This document shows, piece after piece, positions 52,466-60,059 of a stretch of 60,059 nucleotides of DNA (positions are counted from its first letter, which is position 1; each line of letters opens with the position of its first letter). The stretch spans positions 1-60,059 of the forward strand of contig CACAXP010000004.1 of assembly GCA_902536485.1 (NCBI GenBank). Direction: 5' to 3'. Under the pieces are notes generated by a model. That model was not told the DNA's origin. It saw nothing but the letters and a program-made list of their open reading frames with translations, and searched no databases. The translations under genes and the position numbers were made by a program. The stretch is from an uncultured Alphaproteobacteria bacterium. GTDB taxonomy: Bacteria; Pseudomonadota; Alphaproteobacteria; Methylaequorales; Methylaequoraceae.

Positions 52466-53635
52466 ATGGTGATAAATAAAAAAATATTTTTTGTTCTACG
52501 CCTAATGTCTGGGTTTAGAGAAAGTTTTGAAAACGAAATTTGGAAACCTCATGGTTCACCAACAATTTATAAACTCTTAGAGCATCTTCAAAACCAAGAT
52601 TTTAAAAAATATTACTATTTTATAGATGACCAAAATCTGTCAAAAAAAAAAGTAAACTTTCAAAACATTAATTTAAATGCTGATGTAATATCGAGTAAAA
52701 CATTTTTTTTTAAAAAAATGAGTTTTTATTTAAATACTCTTACTCATTTTCTTTATATTTCAATTAAAATTTTTTTTCACAAGCCAGATATTATTTACGT
52801 TGATAGAGGAAATGTAGTTTTAGCAGCACTATTTTGTAGAATATTAAAACGTAAAGTAGTTTTAAGAGTACTAGGTATTCCAACTCCTCTACAAAATCTT
52901 AAGAAAGATAAGGGTATATATTCTGTGGTTCTAAGATGGGCATATAAGTCAAAATTTACATGGGTTTTATTTACTGAAGAAGGAAGTAATCCAAAAAATT
53001 GGGCAAATAAAAACTTAAGTAAAAATATTAAGAAGAGCTTCTGGATTAATGGCGTTGATAGACCTATTAATATAAATATAAAAAAAAAAAAAAGAATAGA
53101 TATTTTATTTATCAGCAGACTAACATCTAATAAAGGATGTTTTAATTTATTAAAAAGTATGAAAAAATTATCTAAAACTAAACTAAAAAAAAATTGGGTT
53201 CTACATATAATAGGAAACGGAGATAAAATTGAAGAAATGAAAAATTATGTCTGTGATAACATGCTTGAAAATAAGGTAATTTTTTATGGGAGCATTGAAC
53301 ATAATAAAATTCACAAATTTTACAATTTTGGTGATATTTATATTTCTCTCAATAATCAGGGAAATATATCTAATTCAAATTTAGAAGCTCTTAATTATAA
53401 CTTAAAATGTATTTTTTTAGGTAAAACTTCAAAAAATATTGATAACTTGACCGAAATTCTTTTCCCTGAAGTAAATTTTATTGATAGAGATAATATTGTT
53501 AAAAATTTAACTTTAATGTTGCAAAAAATTATTAATGGAAATAGTTTTAAATTAAATTCTAAGGTAAAGCTTACAAGCTGGAATGATAGAATAAGTAAAG
53601 AAATAGATAAATTAAGATCGCTCTTTGATGAATAA
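52466..53635 (+). CDS. family 4 glycosyltransferase
   Basis: 389 aa. DILFISRLTSNKGCFNLLKS, WVLHIIGNGDKIEEMKNY, VIFYGSIEHNKIHKFYNFGD and NISNSNLEALNYNLKCIFLG follow the GT4 C-terminal domain, with the usual EX7E-type region reading NSNLEALNYNLK. N-terminal half variable. Its end overlaps the carbamoyltransferase start by 8 bp, so the two are coupled. Confidence 0.8.
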   Translation: MVINKKIFFVLRLMSGFRESFENEIWKPHGSPTIYKLLEHLQNQDFKKYYYFIDDQNLSKKKVNFQNINLNADVISSKTFFFKKMSFYLNTLTHFLYISIKIFFHKPDIIYVDRGNVVLAALFCRILKRKVVLRVLGIPTPLQNLKKDKGIYSVVLRWAYKSKFTWVLFTEEGSNPKNWANKNLSKNIKKSFWINGVDRPININIKKKKRIDILFISRLTSNKGCFNLLKSMKKLSKTKLKKNWVLHIIGNGDKIEEMKNYVCDNMLENKVIFYGSIEHNKIHKFYNFGDIYISLNNQGNISNSNLEALNYNLKCIFLGKTSKNIDNLTEILFPEVNFIDRDNIVKNLTLMLQKIINGNSFKLNSKVKLTSWNDRISKEIDKLRSLFDE

Positions 53636-55340
53636 TAAAATAATCTTGGGTATACATGATGGTCATAATTGTGGCGCATCAATTTCAATTGGGCCTAAGA
53701 TTATTGCCTCTGTAAGTGAAGAAAGACTTACTAGAAAGAAGAATGATGTTGGCTTTCCAGAAAAAGCTATTTCGGAGGTTCTTAAAATTTCAGGTGTTAC
53801 TTCATCTCAGTTATCATATGTAGCATATGCTTCATTGTTTATGCATTCAAAAAATCATCTTCAGGATATTTATGAATGGTATAATGTTGGAGAAAGTGAT
53901 CAGAAAAGAGATAATAATATTTCTAACGACTATAAAAAAAAAATTTTTAAGATTAGAAAAGATGAGAGAATCGAAAACGTTAAAAGGTTACTTGGTATAG
54001 AAGAGCAAAAAATCAGGTTTGTTGAGCATCATGTTGCTCATTTGGCCGCGGCATATTATCTTTCTCCTTTTAAAAAAAAACCTATTCTTGGAATTACATG
54101 CGACGGTGCAGGAGATGGTTTATCAGCCACTGTAAATATTTGTGATAATAATAAAATAAAAAGAATTTGTGAAATTTCTAGACATTCTTCAATTGGAAAA
54201 ATTTATTCTAGAGTAACCTATCTTATGGGTTTAAGACCATGGCAAGATGAGTACAAAGTAATGGGTTTGGCCCCATATGCAGATAAAACAAGAGTTATAG
54301 AACAAAGCAAAAAACTATTTAATTTATTGAACATTGACCACGACGAAATTGCTTTCAAGTTACAAACAGGGTTATCTACAAACTATTGTTATGAATATTT
54401 AAAGAAAAGTTTTGAGAATGTTAGGTTCGATGTTATTGCTGGTGCGGTCCAATATTTTACAGAGCAGATGTTAGTTAAGTGGATTAAGAATTGTATCAAT
54501 CATACAAAAATAAGAGATGTGGTTTGTGGTGGAGGAGTTTTTATGAATGTCAAGAGTAACATGCTTCTAGGCGAAATAAGTAGTGTTAATTCTATTTTTT
54601 TTATGCCAACTTCATCAGATGAATCCATTTCGATGGGTGCATGTCTATATTTATATTATTCAGAAAATAACATTAATAACAATGGTGAAAGTGCAATAGA
54701 AAATCTTTACTTGGGTGCAGAATTTGACAAAAAATGTGAGGAAAATGAATTAAAAAATAATAATGTAACTGAGTTTTCAGAGGTATTAGAAACAAATAAT
54801 ACAAATAAATATATCGTTGAAATTTTAAAAAATGACGGAATTATTGGACTATGTAGAGGGAAAATGGAATGGGGAGCAAGAGCTTTAGGAAATAGAAGCA
54901 TTATTACAGATCCCTCAAACTTTAATAAAATTAACATTTTAAACAGCCAAATAAAAAGTAGAGATTTTTGGATGCCCTTTGCGCCTGCAATAATTGATGA
55001 TGATACAAAAAATATTTTTGACAATAAAAAAAAAATATGTACCCGCTTTATGGCTTCAGCATTTAAAATTAAAGAGGAACAAAAATCAATTTTTTCATCT
55101 GCCTCACATCCAAAAGATGGAACAATAAGACCGCAAACTGTATCTGAAAAAAGTAATAAAAATTTTTATGATTTATTGAAAAAGTATAAGAAAAGTACTG
55201 GAAGATCTGGTGTGTTGAATACTTCCTTTAATCTTCACGGGGAACCTATTGTTTGTTCACCCAAAGATGCAATTAATGTTTTTAAAAGATCAGGTTTAAA
55301 AAATCTTGCACTCAATAACTTCATATTGAAAAAAAAATAA
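53628..55340 (+). CDS. NodU/CmcH-type O-carbamoyltransferase
   Basis: 570 aa from ATG 53628. GIHDGHNCGASIS, FVEHHVAHLAAAYYLSPF, ITCDGAGDGLSATV, VVCGGGVFMNVKSN, RGKMEWGARALGNRSIITDP and the C-terminal VLNTSFNLHGEPIVCSPKDA are the family motifs (YrdC-like plus Kae1-like halves). It transfers carbamoyl from carbamoyl phosphate to a hydroxyl, here probably on a sugar of the surface glycan. Confidence 0.92.
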   Translation: MNNKIILGIHDGHNCGASISIGPKIIASVSEERLTRKKNDVGFPEKAISEVLKISGVTSSQLSYVAYASLFMHSKNHLQDIYEWYNVGESDQKRDNNISNDYKKKIFKIRKDERIENVKRLLGIEEQKIRFVEHHVAHLAAAYYLSPFKKKPILGITCDGAGDGLSATVNICDNNKIKRICEISRHSSIGKIYSRVTYLMGLRPWQDEYKVMGLAPYADKTRVIEQSKKLFNLLNIDHDEIAFKLQTGLSTNYCYEYLKKSFENVRFDVIAGAVQYFTEQMLVKWIKNCINHTKIRDVVCGGGVFMNVKSNMLLGEISSVNSIFFMPTSSDESISMGACLYLYYSENNINNNGESAIENLYLGAEFDKKCEENELKNNNVTEFSEVLETNNTNKYIVEILKNDGIIGLCRGKMEWGARALGNRSIITDPSNFNKINILNSQIKSRDFWMPFAPAIIDDDTKNIFDNKKKICTRFMASAFKIKEEQKSIFSSASHPKDGTIRPQTVSEKSNKNFYDLLKKYKKSTGRSGVLNTSFNLHGEPIVCSPKDAINVFKRSGLKNLALNNFILKKK

Positions 55341-55385
55341 AAGTTAATCAGTTTTAATTAAATTTAATTTAGATAAAAAAAGATA

Positions 55386-55629
55386 AAGACTATTAAATTC
55401 TAATAATAAAAAACTTGTAGTTATTATTTATCAGGTCTGTAATGAAAAACTAAAAAAAGTTAATATTTATTCATTTAAATGTTTTGTTGATGTCCGTTCG
55501 AGTAAGAATATGGGTGTCTTTTTATTTATCAAGATTGACTCAGAATCCATGCAAATTATAATAGAACTTTTTGCAGAAACGATAAGCTCAAAAGAATATA
55601 ATGAAAAAACAATTAATCAAGAAATTTAG
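55386..55629 (+). pseudogene. coding-like open frame without a start codon
   Basis: Eighty sense codons between stops: KKLVVIIYQVCNEKLKKVNI, FVDVRSSKNMGVFLFIKIDS, IIIELFAETISSKEYNEK. No ATG, GTG or TTG opens the frame; the only Met codons are internal. It reads like the tail of a real protein (family unknown). Together with the asnB remnant it fills most of the 417-bp gap 55341-55757; the remainder shows nothing. Confidence 0.4.
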
Positions 55630-55751
55630 GCTTTCTTTGATTTAATTGTAAAATACTCAAAAAAGCCAACCGTCATATTTCTTAAAGTTTGTAATGAATC
55701 TCGATGAGATAAATAATTATTTGTGATAAAGAAGCCTGATATACCACACAT
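55626..55751 (-). pseudogene. truncated asnB 5' remnant
   Basis: ATG 55751 begins MCGISGFFITNNYLSHRDSL and continues QTLRNMT. This aligns residue for residue with the start of the intact AsnB at 51055 (MCGISGFFLLNN..., HRESLQTLRNMTN). After 27 codons the match ends abruptly and 14 unrelated codons lead to a TAA at 55626. The two copies differ at many third positions, so this is an old paralogue, not a recent duplication. Confidence 0.8.
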
Positions 55752-55757
55752 GAAAAT

Positions 55758-56993
55758 CTATATATCAGTATTAGTTTTATTTATAATCTTTTTGTACAAA
55801 TCAATATATTTTTGTGAGACTTTTGCCCAATCATAATACTTAACAGAATTTAAACAATTTATTTTAATTCTTCTTAATAAATCTTTATTATTATGAAGCT
55901 TTAGTATGATATCAACAAATTGCTCAGCATTATTTTTAGAAACTATAAATCCATTTTTATTATTTTTGACTAAATCTTTACAACCAGGAACTTCGCTTAC
56001 AACTAAAGGAACACCAGCTGCCATAGCCTCAATTATTACAATTCCAAAACTTTCAATTAACGATGGAAAAATAAAAACATCAGAAATTTTATAAAGTTTT
56101 ATTAATTCTAGTGATGGCAAACATAATTTTTTAAGATTTGTTAAAGGAAAATCCTCAAATAAAAAAAAATTTTTATTCAAATTTAGATCATTAATTTTAC
56201 TTTTTAGTTTTTTAACATCCTTTCCAACAATAACGAATTGAAAATTCAGTTTTCGGTGAGTTTTTAGTATGCTAGCAATTTTTAAAATTAAGTCATAATT
56301 CTTTTTAATATGATTTCTTCCGACAGAGATCATGGTAAAAGCTTTAGGATCTAGACCATACTTTTTTTTTTCAAAGTTTTTATTAACCTTGATTTTAAAG
56401 TTTTTAAGAACGACACCGTTGGTAACTTTATGAACTCGAGATCGTGAAATACCAAATTTATCATAACAATCAAGAATACTATCAGAAGTAGCAATTAAAT
56501 TTTTAGATTGCTTAAGGTGATCTTTAATTAATCTTTCATTCTTTTTTTTTTTTGAATATCCATAACCAATTTCTTTTTCAAATTGAACATCTTCTCCAAC
56601 ACATCTTAATAAATAAGGAATTTTTTTTTTATTTGCGTATTTGATAAATGAAATTCCTAGAGGAAATGCTGATGTTATATGCCAAAAATCAAAGTTATAT
56701 CTAAGGTTTAAGTATTCAAATATTTTTTTAAAATAAAAAAGTCCAAATGAACTAGATATCTGAAATACTGAAAAAGTAAACGGTGGAAAACTTTTAACTT
56801 TGTAACCTAAATTAATATTTTTTTTTTCTAATTTTTTAAAAATTGAATATGAAGTAATTACAAATGGTTCATGACCTTTTTTTAAAAGTTCAGTTGCAAG
56901 GTTATGAAGACCTACTTCCATACCTCCCAAATTGGGTAAAAAAGATAGAATTGGTAATGCTATTTTTAGTTTAGTTTTATTTTTGTAAATCAT
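55758..56993 (-). CDS. family 4 glycosyltransferase
   Basis: 411 aa. N-terminal LSFLPNLGGMEVGLHNLATE (acceptor side GGxE pattern), then FTMISVGRNHIKKNYDLILK, LYKISDVFIFPSLIESFGIV and IIEAMAAGVPLVVSEVPGCK with the EX7E donor motif. A standard retaining GT4 acting on a lipid-linked oligosaccharide at the cytoplasmic face. Substrate unknown. Confidence 0.92.
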   Translation of the reverse strand: MIYKNKTKLKIALPILSFLPNLGGMEVGLHNLATELLKKGHEPFVITSYSIFKKLEKKNINLGYKVKSFPPFTFSVFQISSSFGLFYFKKIFEYLNLRYNFDFWHITSAFPLGISFIKYANKKKIPYLLRCVGEDVQFEKEIGYGYSKKKKNERLIKDHLKQSKNLIATSDSILDCYDKFGISRSRVHKVTNGVVLKNFKIKVNKNFEKKKYGLDPKAFTMISVGRNHIKKNYDLILKIASILKTHRKLNFQFVIVGKDVKKLKSKINDLNLNKNFFLFEDFPLTNLKKLCLPSLELIKLYKISDVFIFPSLIESFGIVIIEAMAAGVPLVVSEVPGCKDLVKNNKNGFIVSKNNAEQFVDIILKLHNNKDLLRRIKINCLNSVKYYDWAKVSQKYIDLYKKIINKTNTDI

Positions 56994-57022
56994 TCAGAAG
57001 ATTATTAAAAAAATATTTTTAT

Positions 57023-58627
57023 TTAAAGCTGACTTTTTGGATCAATATCTAAGTATTCAAACCATTTTTTTACATATAGTGAAATTGAGTTTCTTATTTT
57101 TTTTCTTTCATTTATAAACTCAATTAACCCAAAAATATGATAATGGTGACCATAACGGGAAAAATAATCAAAATAAGTTGCAATACTATTTCTTTTTTTT
57201 TTTCCTAAAATAATTTTTAAAAAAATTAAAAAAGGTGTAATTAAATTATAAGGGAAACTATCAAAATCTTTTATTAAAGGATTAAAATCTTTAAAAAGAC
57301 CAGCAAAATTCCAGTTTTTTAAATACTTCTTATACAAATATTGATTAATTCTTAATTCTGTAGGTATTTCACTCCAAAACCTTACAAATGCACCATCCCA
57401 AAATGGCAAATACCAATCAAAGCCAAAATAGTCATATACTCTTTGTCCTTGAATAATAAATTTGACTTGACGTTCATGATATTCCCATATTTCATATATA
57501 TCCTCTTGTTTACAGTTTTTGTATTCTTTAAGAGATTTTAATTCATCAATTTTTTTTTCTAAACCTCTTATCATATCTTTTTTTATCACAATAGATTGTT
57601 TCCATAGTGAATAATGTTTTGAAAAAATTTCTTTCGCTAATATTTTATTTGATTGTTGTTTCAAATTGATTGAATAAGGAATATGTCCTCCAGATATAAA
57701 ATCACCTGTTTGACCATTCACTATTAAATAATTTTTTGATTTAACTAAAAGCTTCTTTAGCTTTTGAACAATAAGAAAATCATGAAAGTGCGGAACGGAC
57801 GCTAGACCATCAGCAAATTTAATAAAATTCACTACTTGCTGTTTTTTGAAGAAATTGGAATAATCAACTTTTTTTATTGTTAAATGTTGCCACTTTACTT
57901 TAAGTTTTTCACAAATCTCTTTAGCAATTTTCGAATCAGAGTTACCTTTAATACCATAAGAGAAAGCAAGTATTTTTCTATAACCTTTCTCAACTAATTT
58001 GGAGAGAATTAGTCTAGAATCTAAACCGCCACTCATAAAAATTACAATTGTTCTATTATTTGTTTTTTTTATAAGCCTGTTAATTGATGAATCAATAACT
58101 TTATTTAATTTAGCTAAAGCTTCATTTCCGTTAATGTTCGATTTTATTTTTTTATGATAGAAAAAGTAATTATTACTTTCTAACTTGTTAGTGTGTTTGT
58201 TGAATTTTAAAAATTTACATACTTCAGTTTGATACAAACTCTTATATAGAGTTCGTTTGCCTGAAACATATCCTGAAAAAAAACACTCATTAACTGATTC
58301 ATCTAGAATTTTGTTAAGTTTTAATGTTTTTTGTAAAATTCTTGCATCGTTGCTTGCAATAAATAGATCTTTATCTTTGTAATAAAAAATAGGAAAACTT
58401 CTACAAAAATCAGAAATACATATAATATTATCTTTACTCTCAATTATAGCGGAGAAAAAATTATTACTTTGAGATAGTTTTTTTTTAATTTTTTTATTAG
58501 AAAAATCATTATCTATTAAGAATTCATTTACGGTTTTTTTACATCCGGCATAATAGACTAATAAATTATTTTGTTTCTCAAAGTTCCATTTACCAAGATC
58601 TGCAAATAAAACATTTTTTGTATGCAT
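57023..58627 (-). CDS. asparagine synthase-like protein without glutaminase cysteine
   Basis: 534 aa. The synthase PP-loop IVIFMSGGLDSRLILSKLVE is intact, with FSYGIKGNSDSKIAKEICE and VNGQTGDFISGGHIPYSI. The N-terminal half keeps traces of the Ntn domain (FFSAIIESKDNIICISDFCR, FYYKDKDLFIASNDARIL) but begins MHTKN, so Cys2 is missing and glutamine hydrolysis is unlikely. It may use free ammonia or another amine, as in asparagine-synthase-like amide-forming enzymes. It lies 25 bp behind a radical SAM gene. Confidence 0.8.
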   Translation of the reverse strand: MHTKNVLFADLGKWNFEKQNNLLVYYAGCKKTVNEFLIDNDFSNKKIKKKLSQSNNFFSAIIESKDNIICISDFCRSFPIFYYKDKDLFIASNDARILQKTLKLNKILDESVNECFFSGYVSGKRTLYKSLYQTEVCKFLKFNKHTNKLESNNYFFYHKKIKSNINGNEALAKLNKVIDSSINRLIKKTNNRTIVIFMSGGLDSRLILSKLVEKGYRKILAFSYGIKGNSDSKIAKEICEKLKVKWQHLTIKKVDYSNFFKKQQVVNFIKFADGLASVPHFHDFLIVQKLKKLLVKSKNYLIVNGQTGDFISGGHIPYSINLKQQSNKILAKEIFSKHYSLWKQSIVIKKDMIRGLEKKIDELKSLKEYKNCKQEDIYEIWEYHERQVKFIIQGQRVYDYFGFDWYLPFWDGAFVRFWSEIPTELRINQYLYKKYLKNWNFAGLFKDFNPLIKDFDSFPYNLITPFLIFLKIILGKKKRNSIATYFDYFSRYGHHYHIFGLIEFINERKKIRNSISLYVKKWFEYLDIDPKSQL

Positions 58628-58652
58628 ATTTTAATTTTTCTAATTGGCGACT

Positions 58653-59738
58653 TTATTTTTTTTCGTGACTTAGTAATCCGGTAGAAAGTTGAAAACTCAC
58701 TTTTTCTTTTATTCTGGATATCATAACTGCTCGTTTAGTTTTTTCTCCAAAGCATTTTTTACAAACTTCAGGTTTTCTACCTTCCTTTGTTCGAATATTA
58801 CAAATTAAGGATTTGTTTTTATCGAGTAGTTCTGAAATTTTGTTTGTTTTTGCATTTCCAAGAGTAAAAAAAGGTGATGACATATGACAACATGGTACAA
58901 CATCACCACTTGCTAATACGGCAAGAATTGGATGTCCACACTTAAACGAACCAGTGTAAGGCTGAAAATCCATCAATCTTTGGCCATACATAAATCTTTT
59001 TATTTTAATATCAATGTTAGGAAAGATCTCAAAACTATCTTGATCTCTATAATCACATTTTAGATTATTAAAATAATCTTCTAGCTTAGATTCATTAAAA
59101 GTGTAATTTTTTTCAAACTTTTCATATCCCTTTAGAAAATCAACTAGATCTGGGTATACTTGATCCAACGATAAAGGTACAGACGGATCACCAACACTAA
59201 ATCCTAAAATCTTTCTAAATAACAACTTTTTCTTGTTTAAAAAGTTACAAGCCATGTCCATTGTTATGTTTATTTTTTTTTTTATGCATGCTGAGATAAA
59301 TTTATAAATTATAAATTTGTATTTTTCATAATTCATTTTAATACCTCTGACATCAGAAAACTCATTTTTATTTAGGGTCTGGACTGATAGTGTTAAGTGG
59401 TTAGGAGCTGACAAATTTGAAGTCATTCCATTGAAGACTCGATGATTAGCAAAGAGCAAACCATTTGAGGTCAATCTAACATAAAGCTTAAGTTTTTTTG
59501 CATATTTAATAAATTTAAAAAGTCTTTTATCCAAGGTTGGTTCATTAAATTGAGAAAAATTAATAGACTCAACTTTTGCTTTTTTAGCTTCATCAATAAG
59601 TTTATAAACAGTCTCAGTTGGTAATATAGCTGCTTTATCTGATCTTCTATCCCAGTTACAAAAAGAACAGTTCATATTACAATTACCTAATGTTTCAACA
59701 TTAAGAAATCGATAACCAAATTTTTTAAAATCTACCAT
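58653..59738 (-). CDS. radical SAM protein with C-terminal SPASM-like cysteines
   Basis: 361 aa. CNMNCSFC at residues 20-27 binds the [4Fe-4S] cluster. SINFSQFNEPTLDKRLFKFI and YVRLTSNGLLF follow the radical SAM barrel. C-terminal cysteines (FKCGHPILAVLASGDVVPCC, VCKKCFGEK) suggest an auxiliary SPASM-type cluster. Such proteins in sugar loci often do dehydrogenation or epimerisation of a sugar or a small molecule. Substrate unknown. Likely co-transcribed with the asparagine synthase-like gene. Confidence 0.85.
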   Translation of the reverse strand: MVDFKKFGYRFLNVETLGNCNMNCSFCNWDRRSDKAAILPTETVYKLIDEAKKAKVESINFSQFNEPTLDKRLFKFIKYAKKLKLYVRLTSNGLLFANHRVFNGMTSNLSAPNHLTLSVQTLNKNEFSDVRGIKMNYEKYKFIIYKFISACIKKKINITMDMACNFLNKKKLLFRKILGFSVGDPSVPLSLDQVYPDLVDFLKGYEKFEKNYTFNESKLEDYFNNLKCDYRDQDSFEIFPNIDIKIKRFMYGQRLMDFQPYTGSFKCGHPILAVLASGDVVPCCHMSSPFFTLGNAKTNKISELLDKNKSLICNIRTKEGRKPEVCKKCFGEKTKRAVMISRIKEKVSFQLSTGLLSHEKK

Positions 59739-59761
59739 ACCTATTTAATCTAATTGTGCTG

Positions 59762-60059
59762 TTATCTTCTTTTCCATTTAATATTATCTCTTATTTTTCG
59801 AGCAGGAGATCCTGCAACTACAACATTTTTTCCAACTTTACCCTTGACTAGCGATCTAACACCGACTGCTGACCCTTCAGAAATGTTACTACCTTTTAAA
59901 ATCACAACATCAGAACCAATCCAAACATGGTCACCAATCTCTATACTTTTAGCATTATTTAACCTTTTTTTACTAGTTAGGGAATAAATTGGGTGCAATT
60001 CTCCATTCCAAATTTTAATGTTACTACCAAGCATGCAATCATTTCCAATAGAAATAGAC
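59762..60059 (-). CDS. hexapeptide-repeat acyltransferase, 5' end cut by window edge
   Basis: About 99 codons visible, open at base 60059; the Met at 60034 is internal, because the frame continues upstream as SISIGNDCMLGS. Left-handed beta-helix repeats (IGDHVWIGSDVVILKGSNIS, EGSAVGVRSLVKGKVGKNVV) and the terminal VAGSPARKIRDNIKWK are typical of sugar O- or N-acetyltransferases. Confidence 0.85.
   Translation of the reverse strand, partial: SISIGNDCMLGSNIKIWNGELHPIYSLTSKKRLNNAKSIEIGDHVWIGSDVVILKGSNISEGSAVGVRSLVKGKVGKNVVVAGSPARKIRDNIKWKRR

Noticed and set aside
49130..58627. Recent tandem duplication of asnB
   Set aside because: The 55751 fragment and the intact gene differ at many silent sites, and the 57023 homologue lacks the glutaminase motifs, so these are old paralogues.
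1..60059. CRISPR arrays, tRNA/rRNA genes, insertion sequences, riboswitches
   Set aside because: I saw no regularly spaced repeats, cloverleaf with anticodon context, transposase motifs or recognisable aptamer elements; decay in the glycan locus shows no inverted-repeat ends.

Overview
The window is a very AT-rich (roughly 30% GC by eye), tightly packed bacterial chromosome segment. It most resembles a streamlined, motile, Gram-negative marine alphaproteobacterium. The pointers are an ELM1-family protein, an AmpG-type transporter, LpxL-type and PAP2 lipid enzymes, bactofilins beside an M23 peptidase, and Na+-type (PomAB-like) stators. No rRNA or tRNA is present, so the phylogenetic placement is inference.

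Positions 1-15081 hold a flagellar basal body/export cluster. Two divergent sigma-54 enhancer-binding proteins are followed by fliE-F-G-H-I-J-K-L-M-N-O-P-Q-R-flhB on the plus strand. This order is typical of gammaproteobacterial, FleQ-controlled flagella. One activator has a Fis-type HTH but no N-terminal sensor domain; the other has an N-terminal domain but no HTH. They look like complementary halves. Behind flhB (15074-18479) are six genes I cannot assign to known flagellar functions, one of which looks like a ribosome-recycling-factor paralogue. The stator genes motA/motB (pomAB-like) follow on the minus strand.

Positions 20500-27800 join motility to cell-wall work: a DUF1566-type protein, a SPOR protein, a stand-alone rpoN, a 59-aa small gene, a lytic transglycosylase, an M23 peptidase and three bactofilins. 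I see seven -24/-12 (GG-N10-GC) promoter matches, all near flagellar or cell-wall genes: before the fleQ-like operon, fliK, fliO, motA, the small gene, the lytic transglycosylase and the gene ahead of the M23 peptidase. A TGTCA-N6-TGACA inverted repeat resembling the FleQ box occurs between the two activator genes and again before rpoN. The window therefore appears to encode its own sigma factor, activators and several of its targets.

Positions 27848-40826 are mostly housekeeping or envelope genes: a nitrile-hydratase-leader-like protein, a Sel1 protein, a voltage-gated K+ channel, PEP carboxylase, ferredoxin-NADP reductase, a GST, an AmpG-like permease, an orphan Mla-type ATPase, uroporphyrinogen-III methyltransferase, an LpxL-like acyltransferase, ELM1, a PAP2 phosphatase with a 20-bp poly-A/T tract, and PsiE.

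Positions 41001-60059 form a surface-glycan locus: manC-fcl-gmd for GDP-fucose precursors, glycosyltransferases, methyltransferases, asparagine synthetase and a homologue lacking the glutaminase cysteine, a carbamoyltransferase, a radical SAM protein and a hexapeptide acyltransferase. It shows turnover: a frameshifted glycosyltransferase, a truncated asnB 5' end, and two stretches of coding-like debris. Convergent genes repeatedly overlap by exactly four bases (TTAR), which shows how compact the genome is.
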